Below, piece by piece: positions 8,853 through 17,924 of a stretch of DNA of 64,000 nucleotides. The position numbers and the translations under genes are program-made. How positions within the stretch are numbered: position 1 is the first letter of the stretch; each line of letters starts with the position of its first letter. Under the pieces are notes generated by a model that made no database searches, was not told the DNA's origin, and saw nothing but the letters and a program-made list of their open reading frames with translations. Origin of the DNA: Actinoallomurus liliacearum (lineage in GTDB: Bacteria; Actinomycetota; Actinomycetes; Streptosporangiales; Streptosporangiaceae). The stretch lies in contig NZ_BAABHJ010000019.1 of the NCBI RefSeq assembly GCF_039542035.1, forward strand, positions 70,950-134,949, in the 5' to 3' direction.

Positions 8853-9244
8853 CGGGGTGCCCCCACGCCACCGCTTCGAAACGAGTCCAGACGACCGAAC
8901 CGCCGGTGCCCAGGGGCCTTCGGGCAGGGTTACCGGGACCGACGCCCCTGGTGAGGTCCCTGTCCGTCACGACAGCCGGAGGCGACCACGGTCGACACTT
9001 CCGGGCCTATCGAAGACTCCACCGAGCAGGCGCTGAGGGCCGTCCGGCCGCACGGTCCGGACCACGCCTGGCAAGGCCGCCCGCGCATGTCCCCCGTTTG
9101 ACCGCGGTCGGCCTCAGGTGCCGGACATGCGTCCCGACAGGATGGTGAACCGGGCCGGGCCGCGGAACGTCTCAGGTACTGACCGGCAAGGGTGAGGCTT
9201 CCCCGGCGGGCCGGGGCGAGCCGGGGCGGGACGAAGGGACCCTC
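8853..9244. other. Non-coding stretch holding the lost Usp 5' end and possible dormancy-type boxes
   Basis: No convincing gene is seen in these 392 bases. Two GC-rich motifs, GGGGCCTTCGGGC near 8914-8926 and GGGACCGACGCCCC at 8935-8948, loosely resemble the box found upstream of hydB and could have driven the now-truncated stress-protein gene. The segment before 9245 includes a purine-rich ribosome-binding region for the XRE gene. Confidence 0.3.
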
Positions 9245-10147
9245 ATGGGGGCGTGGTCACCGCTGCCGGACACCCTCGAACCTGAGGTACGGCACCTGAC
9301 GGTGCGGCTGCGTGCTCTCAAGGACGAGACCGGGCTGAGCCTGGCCGCCTTGGCGCGCAAGACCTCCTGCAGCAAGTCCGCGTGGAGCCGTTACCTGAGC
9401 GGCCAGGTCCTGCCGCCCCGGGACGTCGTCGCCGCACTCGGCGCACTCGCCGGGGCCGACGAGGCACCGTTGATGGCGCTCTGGGAACTGGCCGAGGCCG
9501 CCCGCAGCCGCCGTGACGCCACCACGCCGCCGGCCGTCCCGGCCCGCGAGGGGCAGCGGACCGGGCCGGACCAGGATGACCGCCCCGCCCTGGCCGAGGC
9601 GAACCCGGACGACCGCCCCGCCTTGGCCGGGCCATCGCCGAGCGGGCCCGAGCGGCCACGGTGGGACAAGCGAGCCCTCGCCGTGGCCGCGGGCGCGACC
9701 GTGCTCGCGGTCGGCGGGCTGACCGCGGCGTTACCACTCACCTCGTCGACCTCACCACGCGCCGGACGCATCGCCCCGCCCGGACCTCCGACGCCCACTG
9801 CGACCTCCCGCTGCCACCGCCACGACTGCACCGCCGCCGCACTGGGCTGTGACCGGGACGCGGTGACGACCGCGGCCCTCCGGATCGGCTACGCCGACCT
9901 TGAGATCCGCTACAGCGCGGCGTGTAAGGCGGCCTGGGCGCAGCTGACCGGCAGCCACCGCTACGACCGCCTGGAGTTCACCGGCGAACCCCACACGCGC
10001 ACGGTCAAAACGAGGGTCCGCGTCGGCATCGGCGCCGTCACCCCTGTCGTGGCCGTAACCGGCCCGAGTACCGGCATCGCCTGCGTCCGGCTCTCCATCG
10101 GCACGCGGCGATGCACCCATCCTCCCGCCGGCAGCGGATCCGGCTGA
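9245..10147 (+). CDS. XRE-family HTH membrane protein with DUF2690 extracytoplasmic domain
   Basis: This 300-residue protein has an N-terminal XRE helix-turn-helix (residues ~15-75; LAALARKTSCSKSAWSRYLSG). A Pro/Asp-rich linker follows, with two copies of DDRPALA, then one transmembrane helix at about 140-162 (ALAVAAGATVLAVGGLTAAL). The Cys-containing C-terminal domain of the DUF2690 type includes CTAAALGCDRDAV and the ELRYS-like EIRYSAACKAAW. The layout suggests a membrane-anchored regulator coupling the envelope to transcription; the ligand is unknown. Start ATG 9245 follows GAAGGGA. It stands alone, upstream of the CGNR/PTP pair. Confidence 0.8.
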   Translation: MGAWSPLPDTLEPEVRHLTVRLRALKDETGLSLAALARKTSCSKSAWSRYLSGQVLPPRDVVAALGALAGADEAPLMALWELAEAARSRRDATTPPAVPAREGQRTGPDQDDRPALAEANPDDRPALAGPSPSGPERPRWDKRALAVAAGATVLAVGGLTAALPLTSSTSPRAGRIAPPGPPTPTATSRCHRHDCTAAALGCDRDAVTTAALRIGYADLEIRYSAACKAAWAQLTGSHRYDRLEFTGEPHTRTVKTRVRVGIGAVTPVVAVTGPSTGIACVRLSIGTRRCTHPPAGSGSG

Positions 10148-10266
10148 CCGCTGCGCGGCGCGGTTCCTGGACGGCGTCGTGACCGTCTCCGGAAACGAGC
10201 GGTGGTCGTGCCGGCCAACCGGGCGTAAGGGTTGTAGCTTTGCTATACCTATTACGAGGAGGTGCC

Positions 10267-10839
10267 GTGCAGATCCCCGTCGATGACTACGCGTGGGGCG
10301 TGGCGGTCGCGAACGACCTGGTCGCCACCTCACCCACCGTGCGGGCCGGCGGTGACGCGCTGCCCGACCCGATCGCGTTGGCGGACTTCCTCGCCGAACA
10401 CCGACTGCGGAGAGACGACCCGCCCACCGACGAGGACGTCCGGCAGGTGCACCTCCTGCGGCGCGAGGTACGGGGGATCATCGAGGCCGAGACCGCCGGA
10501 CAGGCCGTCGCCGGCGCGACCGTGCTGATCCGGCGCGCCGGACTGCCCCCGACCCTGGAATGGGCGGACGAGGAGCGGTGGGAGTGGCGGGTCCCCACCG
10601 CGCGGGGAGCCTGCCTCGCGGACGAACTGGCGGCGCTCGTCGCCGTCGGCGTTCTGGGGGTCGTGCGAACGCTGGGGCACGAACGTTTTCGGCCCTGCGC
10701 GGCCCCCGGCTGCCGAGGGGTCTTCGCCGACATCAGCCGCGCCGGACGCCGCCGCTACTGCAGGCCCGGCCTGTGCGGTAACCGCGTCAACGTCGCCAAC
10801 CACCGCGCACGCCAACGCGAATGGAGCCCGATCCGATGA
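10267..10839 (+). CDS. CGNR zinc-finger protein (ABATE-type regulator)
   Basis: This 190-residue protein ends in the CGNR zinc finger: CAAPGCRGVFADISRAGRRRYC followed by GLCGNRVNVANHRAR at ~150-185, preceded by an N-terminal ABATE-like domain. Such proteins are probable DNA-binding stress regulators. The GTG at 10267 is favoured over an upstream TTG because AGGAGG lies at 10257-10262. The stop overlaps the ATG of the tyrosine phosphatase gene (ATGA), so the two are co-translated. Confidence 0.82.
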   Translation: MQIPVDDYAWGVAVANDLVATSPTVRAGGDALPDPIALADFLAEHRLRRDDPPTDEDVRQVHLLRREVRGIIEAETAGQAVAGATVLIRRAGLPPTLEWADEERWEWRVPTARGACLADELAALVAVGVLGVVRTLGHERFRPCAAPGCRGVFADISRAGRRRYCRPGLCGNRVNVANHRARQREWSPIR

Positions 10840-11291
10840 ACACGTCGCCGCTGCCCGGGAGCGTCCGCCTGCCCGACGGCACCTACATCCGCGGCCGTGG
10901 CCTGCGCCATCCACCACCCGAAGGCCCCACGCCCGGCCTCGGCCTCTACCTCGGGTCCGGTCGGCTTCGCCGCCGCCACCAGGCCGCGTTGCCCTGGCCC
11001 CACACCTGGATCGACTGGCCCGACTTCCTCCTGCCCCGCGACCCCCACGAGGCCATCCGGCAGATCCACCACCTGCACGAACGGGCAAGGGCCGGCGCGG
11101 CGGCCGAGGTCGCGTGCGGCGGCGGCGTCGGCCGCACCGGAACGGTCATCGCCTGCCTGGCCATCCTGTCCGGAGTGGCCCCCACCGACGCGATCACCTG
11201 GACCCGCGAACACCACCACCCCAAAGCCGTGGAAACGCCCTGGCAACGCCGCTGGGTGTTTCGTTTCCCACGGGTCGTCCCTAACGACTGA
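10836..11291 (+). CDS. Protein-tyrosine-phosphatase-like protein
   Basis: This 151-residue protein has the C-x5-R phosphatase loop CGGGVGRTGT (Cys94, Arg100), the catalytic P-loop of Cys-based tyrosine/dual-specificity phosphatases, followed by a helix rich in small residues. An acidic stretch upstream (WIDWPDFLLPRDP) may supply the general acid. It is shorter than most eukaryotic-type PTPs but similar to small actinobacterial members. It is coupled to the upstream CGNR regulator by a 4-bp overlap; the substrate is unknown. Confidence 0.75.
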   Translation: MNTSPLPGSVRLPDGTYIRGRGLRHPPPEGPTPGLGLYLGSGRLRRRHQAALPWPHTWIDWPDFLLPRDPHEAIRQIHHLHERARAGAAAEVACGGGVGRTGTVIACLAILSGVAPTDAITWTREHHHPKAVETPWQRRWVFRFPRVVPND

Positions 11292-11394
11292 GGACGCTCT
11301 TCCCGCCAGATCGCCGCTGCCGAGCGGGCGAACGCCTGGACACCGGAATACTCTTGCGTATCCTCTGGGCCTCCGCCCCTCGACAAGGAATCCC

Positions 11395-12855
11395 ATGACC
11401 ATCGCGCGTGATCTGTTCATCGGCGGTAAGGACGTGCCCGCCCGGTCCGGCCGCACCACCCGGGACGTCGCCCCCTATACCGGCGAGGTGTACGCCATCG
11501 TGGCCGCGGCGGGGGTCGAGGATGTCACCCTGGCCGTGGACGCGGCCGACTCCGCGTTCGAGGACTGGGCCGCCGTGCGTCCGTTCGCCCGGCGGGCGAT
11601 CTTCCTCAAGGCCGCCGACCTGCTCGAAGAGCGCGGCGACCAGGCCGCCGAGCTGATGGCCGGCGAGGTCGGCGGCACCCGGCCGTGGGCGTACTTCAAC
11701 GTGGCACTCGCCGCCGACATGCTGCGCGAGGCCGCCGCCGCGATCACGGCGCCGCGCGGCGAGGTGCTCTCGGCCCAGGAGGACGGCGCCCTCGGACTCG
11801 CGGTCCGTGAGCCGGTCGGGGTGGTCGCCGCGTTCTCGCCCTGGAACGCCCCCCTGATCCTCGGCGCCCGCGCGGTCGCCGCCGCGCTCGCCGCCGGTAA
11901 CACCGTGGTCTTGAAGCCCAGCGAGAACGCCCCGCTGGCCTGCGGTCTGTTCATCGCGGACGTGCTGCGTGACGCCGGGCTGCCCGACGGCGCCCTCAAC
12001 GTGATCACCAACGACCCCGCCGACGGGGCCGGCATCGCCGAGGCGCTGATCGCCGACCCGCGCGTCCGCGCGGTGAACTTCACCGGCTCCACCGGTGTCG
12101 GCCGGATCATCGGCACCCATGCCGCGCGGCATCTGAAGCCGGCGGTGCTCGAACTCGGCGGCAAGAACGCCGTCATCGTCCTGGACGACGCCGATGTTGA
12201 CTACGCGGTCGACGCCGCCGCCTTCGCCGTCTTCATGAACGCCGGACAGATCTGCATGTCCGGTGACCGGGTCCTGGTGCATGAGTCGCTGGCCGAGGAG
12301 TTCACGCGAAAGTTCGTCGCCAAGGTCGCCGCGTTGCCGTCCGGCAGCCCGATGGAGCCGGCCACGGTGATCGGCCCGCTGATCGGTCCGGAGGCCGCGC
12401 AGCGCGTCGCCGCGCTGGTCCGGGACGCGGTGGACAAGGGCGCCACCGTGCTGGCCGGAGGCGGTGAGCCGGATGGCGCCGTCCATCCGGCGACGGTGCT
12501 GACCGATGTCCCCGAGAACGCCGATCTCCACTACACCGAGGTGTTCGGGCCGGTCTGCGTCCTGCGACGATTCTCGACCGATGACGAGGCCGTCACGCTG
12601 GCCAACGACACCGACAACGGCCTGTCCGCCGGGATCATCACCGAGAACGGCAGCCACGGGTTGCGCGTGGCCCGCCGCGTCAAGACCGGCATCGTCCACG
12701 TCAACGACCAGTCCGTCGCCGACGAACCGCAGGCGCCGTTCGGCGGTTTCAAGGCCTCCGGCTACGGTCGCTTCGGTGGCCTCTGGGGCATCGAGGCCTT
12801 CTCCAACACCCGCTGGGTCACCCTCGCCACCCAGCACGCGCACTACCCGTTCTGA
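11395..12855 (+). CDS. NAD(P)-dependent aldehyde dehydrogenase
   Basis: This 486-residue ALDH-superfamily enzyme oxidises an aldehyde to the acid in the cytosol. Visible features are the cofactor region FSPWNAPLILGARAVA, the glycine motif FTGSTGVGRII, catalytic Glu253 in LELGGKN, catalytic Cys287 in NAGQICMSGDR, and the C-terminal motif EVFGPVCVL. The overall pattern is closest to aromatic (benzaldehyde/vanillin-type) or salicylaldehyde dehydrogenases, though substrate is not certain. Start ATG 11395 follows AAGGAA. The end overlaps the convergent XRE gene by 13 bp. Confidence 0.88.
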   Translation: MTIARDLFIGGKDVPARSGRTTRDVAPYTGEVYAIVAAAGVEDVTLAVDAADSAFEDWAAVRPFARRAIFLKAADLLEERGDQAAELMAGEVGGTRPWAYFNVALAADMLREAAAAITAPRGEVLSAQEDGALGLAVREPVGVVAAFSPWNAPLILGARAVAAALAAGNTVVLKPSENAPLACGLFIADVLRDAGLPDGALNVITNDPADGAGIAEALIADPRVRAVNFTGSTGVGRIIGTHAARHLKPAVLELGGKNAVIVLDDADVDYAVDAAAFAVFMNAGQICMSGDRVLVHESLAEEFTRKFVAKVAALPSGSPMEPATVIGPLIGPEAAQRVAALVRDAVDKGATVLAGGGEPDGAVHPATVLTDVPENADLHYTEVFGPVCVLRRFSTDDEAVTLANDTDNGLSAGIITENGSHGLRVARRVKTGIVHVNDQSVADEPQAPFGGFKASGYGRFGGLWGIEAFSNTRWVTLATQHAHYPF

Positions 12856-13523
12856 GGTCGGCCGTCCGAGGTCGGGGCGTGGTCCTGGTGGTGGGCCGGC
12901 TCGGTCCGGCCGGAGGTGGCGGCCCAACTGGCGAGGAGGCTGAACGCGTCGTGGGCGGGGGTTCCCGGTTCGGCGCTGAAGGCGGTGAGGGTCAGGCCGG
13001 GGTCGGCGGGCAGGGGCATGGCCTCGAAGGGGAGGGTGAGGTCCCCGACGACGGGGTTGACCGGCCGGACCGGGTCGTCGAAGACCGGTGCGTACAGGGC
13101 GCGGCCGAGCCGGTTGGACGCGACGATGTCCAGGCGTCCATTGCGCACGTACGCGGCCGCGTCGGTCATCGAGTCCAGGAGCCGCTGGACGCCGGGCCGG
13201 ACCTGCTGCCGGGTGGGGCGGCGGCGGGTGCGGGGGGTGGCGTTGGCCGTACGGGCCAGGTCGAACAGGTGGGCGTGCTCGGCCTCGTCCAGCTGGAGGG
13301 TGCGGGCGAGGGCCTCCAGGACGCTCTCGGAGACCCCGCCGAGGTTGCCCCGCTCCAGGCGGGCGTAGTACTCGGCGCTGACCCCGGCGAGCATGGCGAC
13401 CTCCTCGCGGCGCAGACCGGGGACGCGCCGGTTGTCGCCGTAGACGGGCAGGCCGGCCTGCTCGGGTGTGATCTTGGCTCGCCGCGAGGCCAGGAACTCG
13501 CGGACCTCACTGCGGTTGTCCAT
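12843..13523 (-). CDS. XRE/MmyB-family transcriptional regulator with in-frame internal deletion
   Basis: This 226-residue protein has an intact N-terminal helix-turn-helix (GLRREEVAMLAGVSAEYYARLERG) followed by the MmyB-like ligand domain. Family members have about 280-290 residues. Here the text jumps from DDPVRPVN directly to PVVGDLTLPFEAM, so roughly 70-75 residues of the ligand domain (normally including an FLDPRA-type segment) are missing without loss of frame. The last 20 residues are low-complexity. It is divergent from the cupin gene, a common arrangement in which this regulator controls a neighbouring oxidoreductase or cupin gene. DNA binding may persist while ligand sensing is probably lost. 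Confidence 0.78.
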   Translation of the reverse strand: MDNRSEVREFLASRRAKITPEQAGLPVYGDNRRVPGLRREEVAMLAGVSAEYYARLERGNLGGVSESVLEALARTLQLDEAEHAHLFDLARTANATPRTRRRPTRQQVRPGVQRLLDSMTDAAAYVRNGRLDIVASNRLGRALYAPVFDDPVRPVNPVVGDLTLPFEAMPLPADPGLTLTAFSAEPGTPAHDAFSLLASWAATSGRTEPAHHQDHAPTSDGRPQNG

Positions 13524-13670
13524 GTCTTCCGAGGTTAGGCCGGTTCCGTAAGTCCTGGGGTGTTCTGTCAGTACACGGAACCGCAGGAACTCCCCCACTG
13601 TCGCCGCGAGCGGTTCCTGGCTGGTGGGCCCGCGTGGCCCGCGTGGCGGTACACCGACCGAGGAGACTCG

Positions 13671-14078
13671 ATGGAGATCTTGAAGCAGCCCCCGACCGTG
13701 AAGCTGCCCGAGCAGTGGTTCACCGGCGACGCCTGGGCGGACGTGCTCTACCGGGGCGAAGAGCCCTCTCGCACGCGGGCGAACATGGTCCGCTTCGCAC
13801 CCGGCGCCCGTACCGCCTGGCACTCCCACGGACTGGGCCAGACCCTCTACATCGTGGAGGGCGTCGCCCTGATCCAGTCCCGCGGCGGCGAGATCATTCA
13901 GGCTCACCCCGGGGACGTGGTCTGGACGCCGCCGGGCGAGGAGCACTGGCACGGCGCCGCGCCCGACCAGTTCATGATCCACCTGGCGCTGTGGGAGACC
14001 GACGACGTCGACTGGCTGGAGCACGTCACCGACGCCGAGTACGCCGGACCCCGCGTCAGCACCCGTTCCCGTCCCTGA
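13671..14078 (+). CDS. Cupin-domain protein
   Basis: This 135-residue single cupin barrel has motif 1 (GARTAWHSHGLGQTLYIVEG) with two metal-binding His and motif 2 (HPGDVVWTPPGEEHWHGA). The pattern resembles small cupins annotated as carboxymuconolactone-associated or mandelonitrile-lyase-like proteins; the reaction is unknown. Start ATG 13671 has GAGGAGA eight bases upstream. It is divergent from the MmyB-type regulator and lies 96 bp before the MFS remnant, with which it may once have formed an operon. Confidence 0.8.
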   Translation: MEILKQPPTVKLPEQWFTGDAWADVLYRGEEPSRTRANMVRFAPGARTAWHSHGLGQTLYIVEGVALIQSRGGEIIQAHPGDVVWTPPGEEHWHGAAPDQFMIHLALWETDDVDWLEHVTDAEYAGPRVSTRSRP

Positions 14079-14173
14079 CCGGCCCACGGCCGCCCGGCGG
14101 AAGCCGGCGACGAAGTCCCGCAGCCCGAGCGGCCGTCCGTCCGTTCATCACCCCCTCGAAGAGACCACCGCTG

Positions 14174-14535
14174 ATGTCAACCCCGCACACCGCCTCCACC
14201 ACCACTGTCGCAGGTGCCGCCCGGTCCGGTGCCCTCGCCGGCGCCGCCGTGCTCGGCTTCTTCGTCATCACCCTCGACGCCGTCATCGTCAACGTCGCCC
14301 TGCCGTCGATCCGGCACGACGTCGGCGGCGGCATCACCGGGCTGCAGTGGGTCGTCGACGGGTACACCCTGATGTTCGCCGCGCTGCTGCTGTCCGCCGG
14401 CTCCCTGACCGACCGTGTCGGCGCGCGCCGGGCCTTCGGACCAGCCTGCTCATCGCCGCCGCGGCCGCCCTGGCCGCCACGGCCGCGAGCCGGCTGCTCA
14501 GACCCGCGGGGAATCCCGGGACGCGGCGCGGGTGA
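14174..14535 (+). pseudogene. MFS (DHA2-type) drug-exporter remnant
   Basis: ATG 14174 opens ~88 codons matching the start of a 14-helix MFS exporter: first helix FFVITLDAVIVNVALPSIR and LQWVVDGYTLMFAALLLSAGSLTDRVGARR. At about 14440 the frame stops making sense. In the next plus frame, to the TGA at 14533-14535, the sequence reads as the last helix of such a transporter (TSLLIAAAAALAATAASRLL). About 350 codons of the middle are missing and the frame has shifted, so the gene is dead. The junction lies around GGCCTTCGG. Confidence 0.7.
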
Positions 14536-16195
14536 GCGCGGTCGCGGTGCGCCCGGAACGAACATCCGGAATGGCCACGCGCGCGGGGACGCGCACCGGC
14601 GCGGTTCCCATGGTGACCCGCAGCCCGGCGGCGGCGCCCCAGAGCAGAGCGAGCAGAGCGGCCAGGTAGGTCGCGGTGATGGCACCCGGCCCACTCGTAC
14701 GCCGAGGGCCGGCGAAGGCCAGGAGGACGCCGAGCGCGGATCCGGCCTGAGCCAGCCGCACACCACGCTCGCTGACCGGCCGGGCCGCCGCGACCGCCCG
14801 CAGGACGTACCAGACGTCCCCCGTTCGGGCGCGGCAGATCAGGTCCCCCGACCAGCACGTCGAGCTGCCGGGAGCCGGTACGGCGACCCCGACGTCGGCG
14901 GCGGCGAGCGCGGCGCAGTCGGCCTCGGAGACGACCAGCACCGTGTGCCCCTCCTCCTGCAGCCGCCGTACGTGCGCCGTCAGGCCGGTGCCCACGCCGA
15001 GCATCTCGTCGGCGAGGGGGTGGAGGTCGGCGGCCTCCGACCGGTCGGTGAGGAACACCTTGGCGCCGGTGGCACGCGCCGCGTCCAGCACGGCGCCGGC
15101 GATCGGGGCCGGCAGGTGGCCGCTGCGGAGGACGGCCGAGTCGATGACGATCGCCGAAACCCGGTCGAGCCGCCGGTACGCTCCCGCGTCGAGCGGCAGG
15201 ATCCCCCGTCCGGCGAGTCTCCAGGCGGTCACGGCGGCGAAGCCCTCCCGCCCGTACGTCGCCGCCTTCGGCACCATGACGAGGATCGTGTCGCCAGCGC
15301 GGCCGGGCTGCCTGGTCAACGCCAGAGTCGCCGCGGTCGCGCCGAGAGCCGCGGACTCGACCACACGGCACCACTTCTCGACGGGCCCGCCCGGCCGTGG
15401 TCGCGGCCGCGGCGGGCGGTCCGGAGCCTCGGAGGGCACGCACGCACTGCCGGAGCAGAGCTCGGGCTCGCGTCGTCGCCAGACCTGGCGGCGGGACCAG
15501 GTCTCGCCGAGCAGCAGGGAACGGTAGAGCGCGTCGACCGCGGGCGGGAGGATGCCGGCCGACATCCCGTGGACGACGGCGTTCGCCAGCGCCAGCACCA
15601 GCTCCGTCTCGATGGGCCCGATCCGGTGGTCGATCCTCCGGCGGACGCCGGGCGACAGATCGGGAAGAGCCAGCGGCAGCCGGATCCAGCGCGGAACGGG
15701 CGGCAGAGCGAACACCTTCTCCGCGACGGCGGCGAGCACCGCGACACAGTCGACCGCGAGTTCGGTGGTCGCGACGGCGATCGGCGCGCCATCGCCGGGG
15801 TGCGCGGGCCGCGTCCAGGAGAAGCCCTCCTCGCTGGTCCCCCGGTCGTCTTCCACCTTCCGGATCGTGGCCAGCAGCCGGTCGACGCCGACCCGGCGTT
15901 CGTCATAGGCCACCAGCATCTGACCGGTGACCGCGTTGATCTCCGCCCAGCGCACGCCCCGCAAGTGACGTACCGCCGCCGTGGCGTGACCGGCCAGGTC
16001 GCGTGCCGCGCGGCCGTCACCGTCGATTCCGCGTACGTCGATGTACGCGTGACCGTGTTCGGCCCATACCTGCCGCCGCTGTCTGCGCGGATGGAGATCG
16101 AGCAGGGCGCGGCCCACCCCCAGGGCGTTCCGCGGCACGCCGGTGACCAGCCCGAACCCCCGCCGCGCGAACGGCGACAGCACCGATACCTCCAT
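14498..16195 (-). pseudogene. CtpI-like P-type ATPase, truncated and internally deleted
   Basis: This 565-codon frame matches the non-catalytic N-terminal half of CtpI-type cation ATPases (family ~1,500 residues): WAEHGHAYIDVRGI, INAVTGQMLVAYDERRVG, the RLDRVSAIVIDSAVL strand, and LQEEGHTVLVVSEADCAALAAADVGVAV. Between VLRSGH and LPAPIAGAVLDAAR about 100 residues of the usual sequence seem to be missing, and the catalytic second half (TGES, DKTGT and hinge motifs) is absent. It stops at 14498 inside the MFS remnant. A non-enzymatic membrane protein could still be made, but I judge it decayed. Confidence 0.6.
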
Positions 16196-16298
16196 GACCA
16201 GCGCCTACCCGAACCTCGTCACGGCATGCCGTCCCCTCCGGGTACGGCCAGGTGAGCGGTGCCGACGGCCGTCGCGCGGCCGATGCTTGCCGGGTACT

Positions 16299-16314
16299 TA
16301 CTGACCTGTCAGTA
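16299..16314. promoter_or_regulatory. TetR operator: perfect TACTGAC/GTCAGTA inverted repeat
   Basis: TACTGAC at 16299-16305 and GTCAGTA at 16308-16314 form perfect 7-bp arms around a 2-bp centre, eight bases before the chosen GTG start of the TetR gene. This is the classic compact operator of short-chain TetR repressors and indicates autoregulation; it may also repress the divergent ATPase gene. Confidence 0.75.
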
Positions 16315-16321
16315 TGCAACG

Positions 16322-16927
16322 GTGGATCGGTTGAGCCCGGGCGGCCGGCGGCTGCTCGACGTCGCGGCGGAGGTCTTCTACGCGGAGGGGATCCGGGCGA
16401 CCGGCGTGGACACGCTGGTGGAGCGGGCCGGTGTCTCCAAGCCCACGCTCTACGCCCAGTTCGGTTCCAAGGAGAACCTCGTGGCCGCGGTGCTCGATCA
16501 GCGCCGGCGGCAGCGTCAGGAGGCCCTGGCCTCGTTCCTGGCCGAGAGCGACGCCCAGGGCGCCGAGCGAATCCTGGCCGTGTTCGACTGGCTCGCCCGA
16601 GGACACGGACGCGAGGGGTTCCGGGGGTGCCCGTTCACGAACGCCGCCGTGGAGCTGCCCGACCCCGGCCACCCCGCCCGCGCGGTGATCGCCGGGTACA
16701 AGGACTGGCTGCGCGACACGCTCACCGCCCTGGCCCGGCAGGCGGGTCTGCGCGAACCGGAGGAGCTGGGGTTCGCCCTGCTGATGCTGATCGACGGGGC
16801 CAACGCGCGGGTCGTGGTGGCCGACGACCGTACGGCCATGCGCCGGGCCAGGTCGGCCGCCGCCCGGCTCGTGGGGCAGACCGAGGAACCCGACATCGAT
16901 CCTGCGACCACTCGGAGGACCATGTGA
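16322..16927 (+). CDS. TetR-family transcriptional repressor
   Basis: This ~201-residue repressor has an N-terminal helix-turn-helix (GIRATGVDTLVERAGVSKPTLYAQFGSKENL) and a C-terminal ligand domain with FRGCPFTNAAVEL, typical of the AcrR/TetR_C_11 group. The GTG at 16322 is preferred over upstream starts because those would place the perfect operator palindrome inside the coding region. A 4-bp overlap joins it to a thioesterase stub, and an amidohydrolase follows, so it may regulate that short plus-strand unit. Confidence 0.85.
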   Translation: MDRLSPGGRRLLDVAAEVFYAEGIRATGVDTLVERAGVSKPTLYAQFGSKENLVAAVLDQRRRQRQEALASFLAESDAQGAERILAVFDWLARGHGREGFRGCPFTNAAVELPDPGHPARAVIAGYKDWLRDTLTALARQAGLREPEELGFALLMLIDGANARVVVADDRTAMRRARSAAARLVGQTEEPDIDPATTRRTM

Positions 16928-16992
16928 AATCGACCCCGCGGCCCGGGCTGACCGCGACGCTCGACTACCGCGTCCCGCAGACCCGGACGTGA
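16924..16992 (+). pseudogene. Thioesterase-family N-terminal stub (22 codons)
   Basis: GTG 16924 overlaps the TetR stop and opens a 22-codon frame reading RPGLTATLDYRVPQTRT, which resembles the first residues of small actinobacterial hot-dog thioesterases (~150 residues). It then stops at once and the amidohydrolase begins 7 bp later. I infer that most of the thioesterase was deleted. The match is short, so this is tentative. Confidence 0.3.
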
Positions 16993-16998
16993 TCCGGC

Positions 16999-17775
16999 AT
17001 GACCACGCGTTCCCCGAACCCCGGCGGCGGCCGTCCGGTGTTCGACGCGCATCTGCACATCATCGACCCCCGTTTCCCACTCATCGAGAACAACGGCTAC
17101 CTGCCGCCCGCCTTCACGGTGGAGGACTACCGTCGGCGGACGAGTGCGCTGGGGGTGACCGGTGGGGCGGTGGTCTCCGGTTCCTTTCAGGGGTTCGACC
17201 AGGATTACCTGGTCGAGGCCCTCCGGCGGCTGGGCGAGGGGTTCGTCGGGGTCACCCAGTTGCCCGTCTCGGTGACCGACGAGGAGATCGCGCGGCTGAA
17301 CGCGGAGGGCGTACGGGCCGTGCGGTTCAACGTACGCCGCGGCGGTTCGGAGACCCTCGACCATCTGGAGACCCTGGCCCGCCGCGTCAACGAGGTCGCC
17401 GGCTGGCACACCGAGCTCTACATCGACGCCCGCGACCTGCCCGACCTGACGCCCGTCCTGCGCACGCTGCCGGCGGTGAGCGTCGACCACCTGGGCCTCA
17501 CCGAGGACGGGCTGCCGCACCTGCTCTCCCTGGTCGACGGCGGCGCCCGCGTCAAGGCGACCGGCTTCGGCCGCGTCGACCTCGAGGTGACCAAGGCGGT
17601 TCAGGCCGTGGTCGCCGCGAACCCCCGGTCCCTCATGTTCGGCACGGACCTGCCCTCCACCCGCGCCCGTCGCCCGTTCCACGAGGACGACGTCCGGCTG
17701 CTCACCGACGCGGTCGGGCCCGAGCACGCCCAGGCGGTCCTGCACGACAACGCCGCCGCGTTCTACCGAGTCTGA
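16999..17775 (+). CDS. Amidohydrolase-family (TIM-barrel) metal-dependent hydrolase
   Basis: This 258-residue amidohydrolase_2-type protein has the N-terminal metal motif FDAHLHIID, a VDHLG His strand and the late FGTDLPS Asp motif, all expected for the binuclear/mononuclear barrel. Members hydrolyse or decarboxylate lactones and aromatic acids; the substrate is not determinable here. It follows TetR and the thioesterase stub on the same strand and is probably controlled with them. Confidence 0.82.
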   Translation: MTTRSPNPGGGRPVFDAHLHIIDPRFPLIENNGYLPPAFTVEDYRRRTSALGVTGGAVVSGSFQGFDQDYLVEALRRLGEGFVGVTQLPVSVTDEEIARLNAEGVRAVRFNVRRGGSETLDHLETLARRVNEVAGWHTELYIDARDLPDLTPVLRTLPAVSVDHLGLTEDGLPHLLSLVDGGARVKATGFGRVDLEVTKAVQAVVAANPRSLMFGTDLPSTRARRPFHEDDVRLLTDAVGPEHAQAVLHDNAAAFYRV

Positions 17776-17924
17776 ACGCCGCCCGTGGGGCAAGGGCGGG
17801 CCATCGGGACCGACGGCCGGGCTTAGCCTGGGGATGGTCCGGTCACGGTCCGGTGCGGGACCGCGCCGACCCGCCTGAGCGCCGGCGGGCTGCCCGTGCG
17901 CCGGAACCTAGGGAGTGAGCGGGC

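Noticed and set aside
8906..9148. An 80-codon plus-strand frame in the 8.85-9.24 kb gap
   Set aside because: No ribosome-binding site, no family resemblance, and Arg-rich composition typical of random GC-rich frames.
13634..16255. An 873-codon plus-strand frame spanning the cupin, MFS remnant and ATPase region
   Set aside because: Only the MFS N-terminus (14174 to ~14440) within it looks real; the rest is the antisense of the ATPase remnant.
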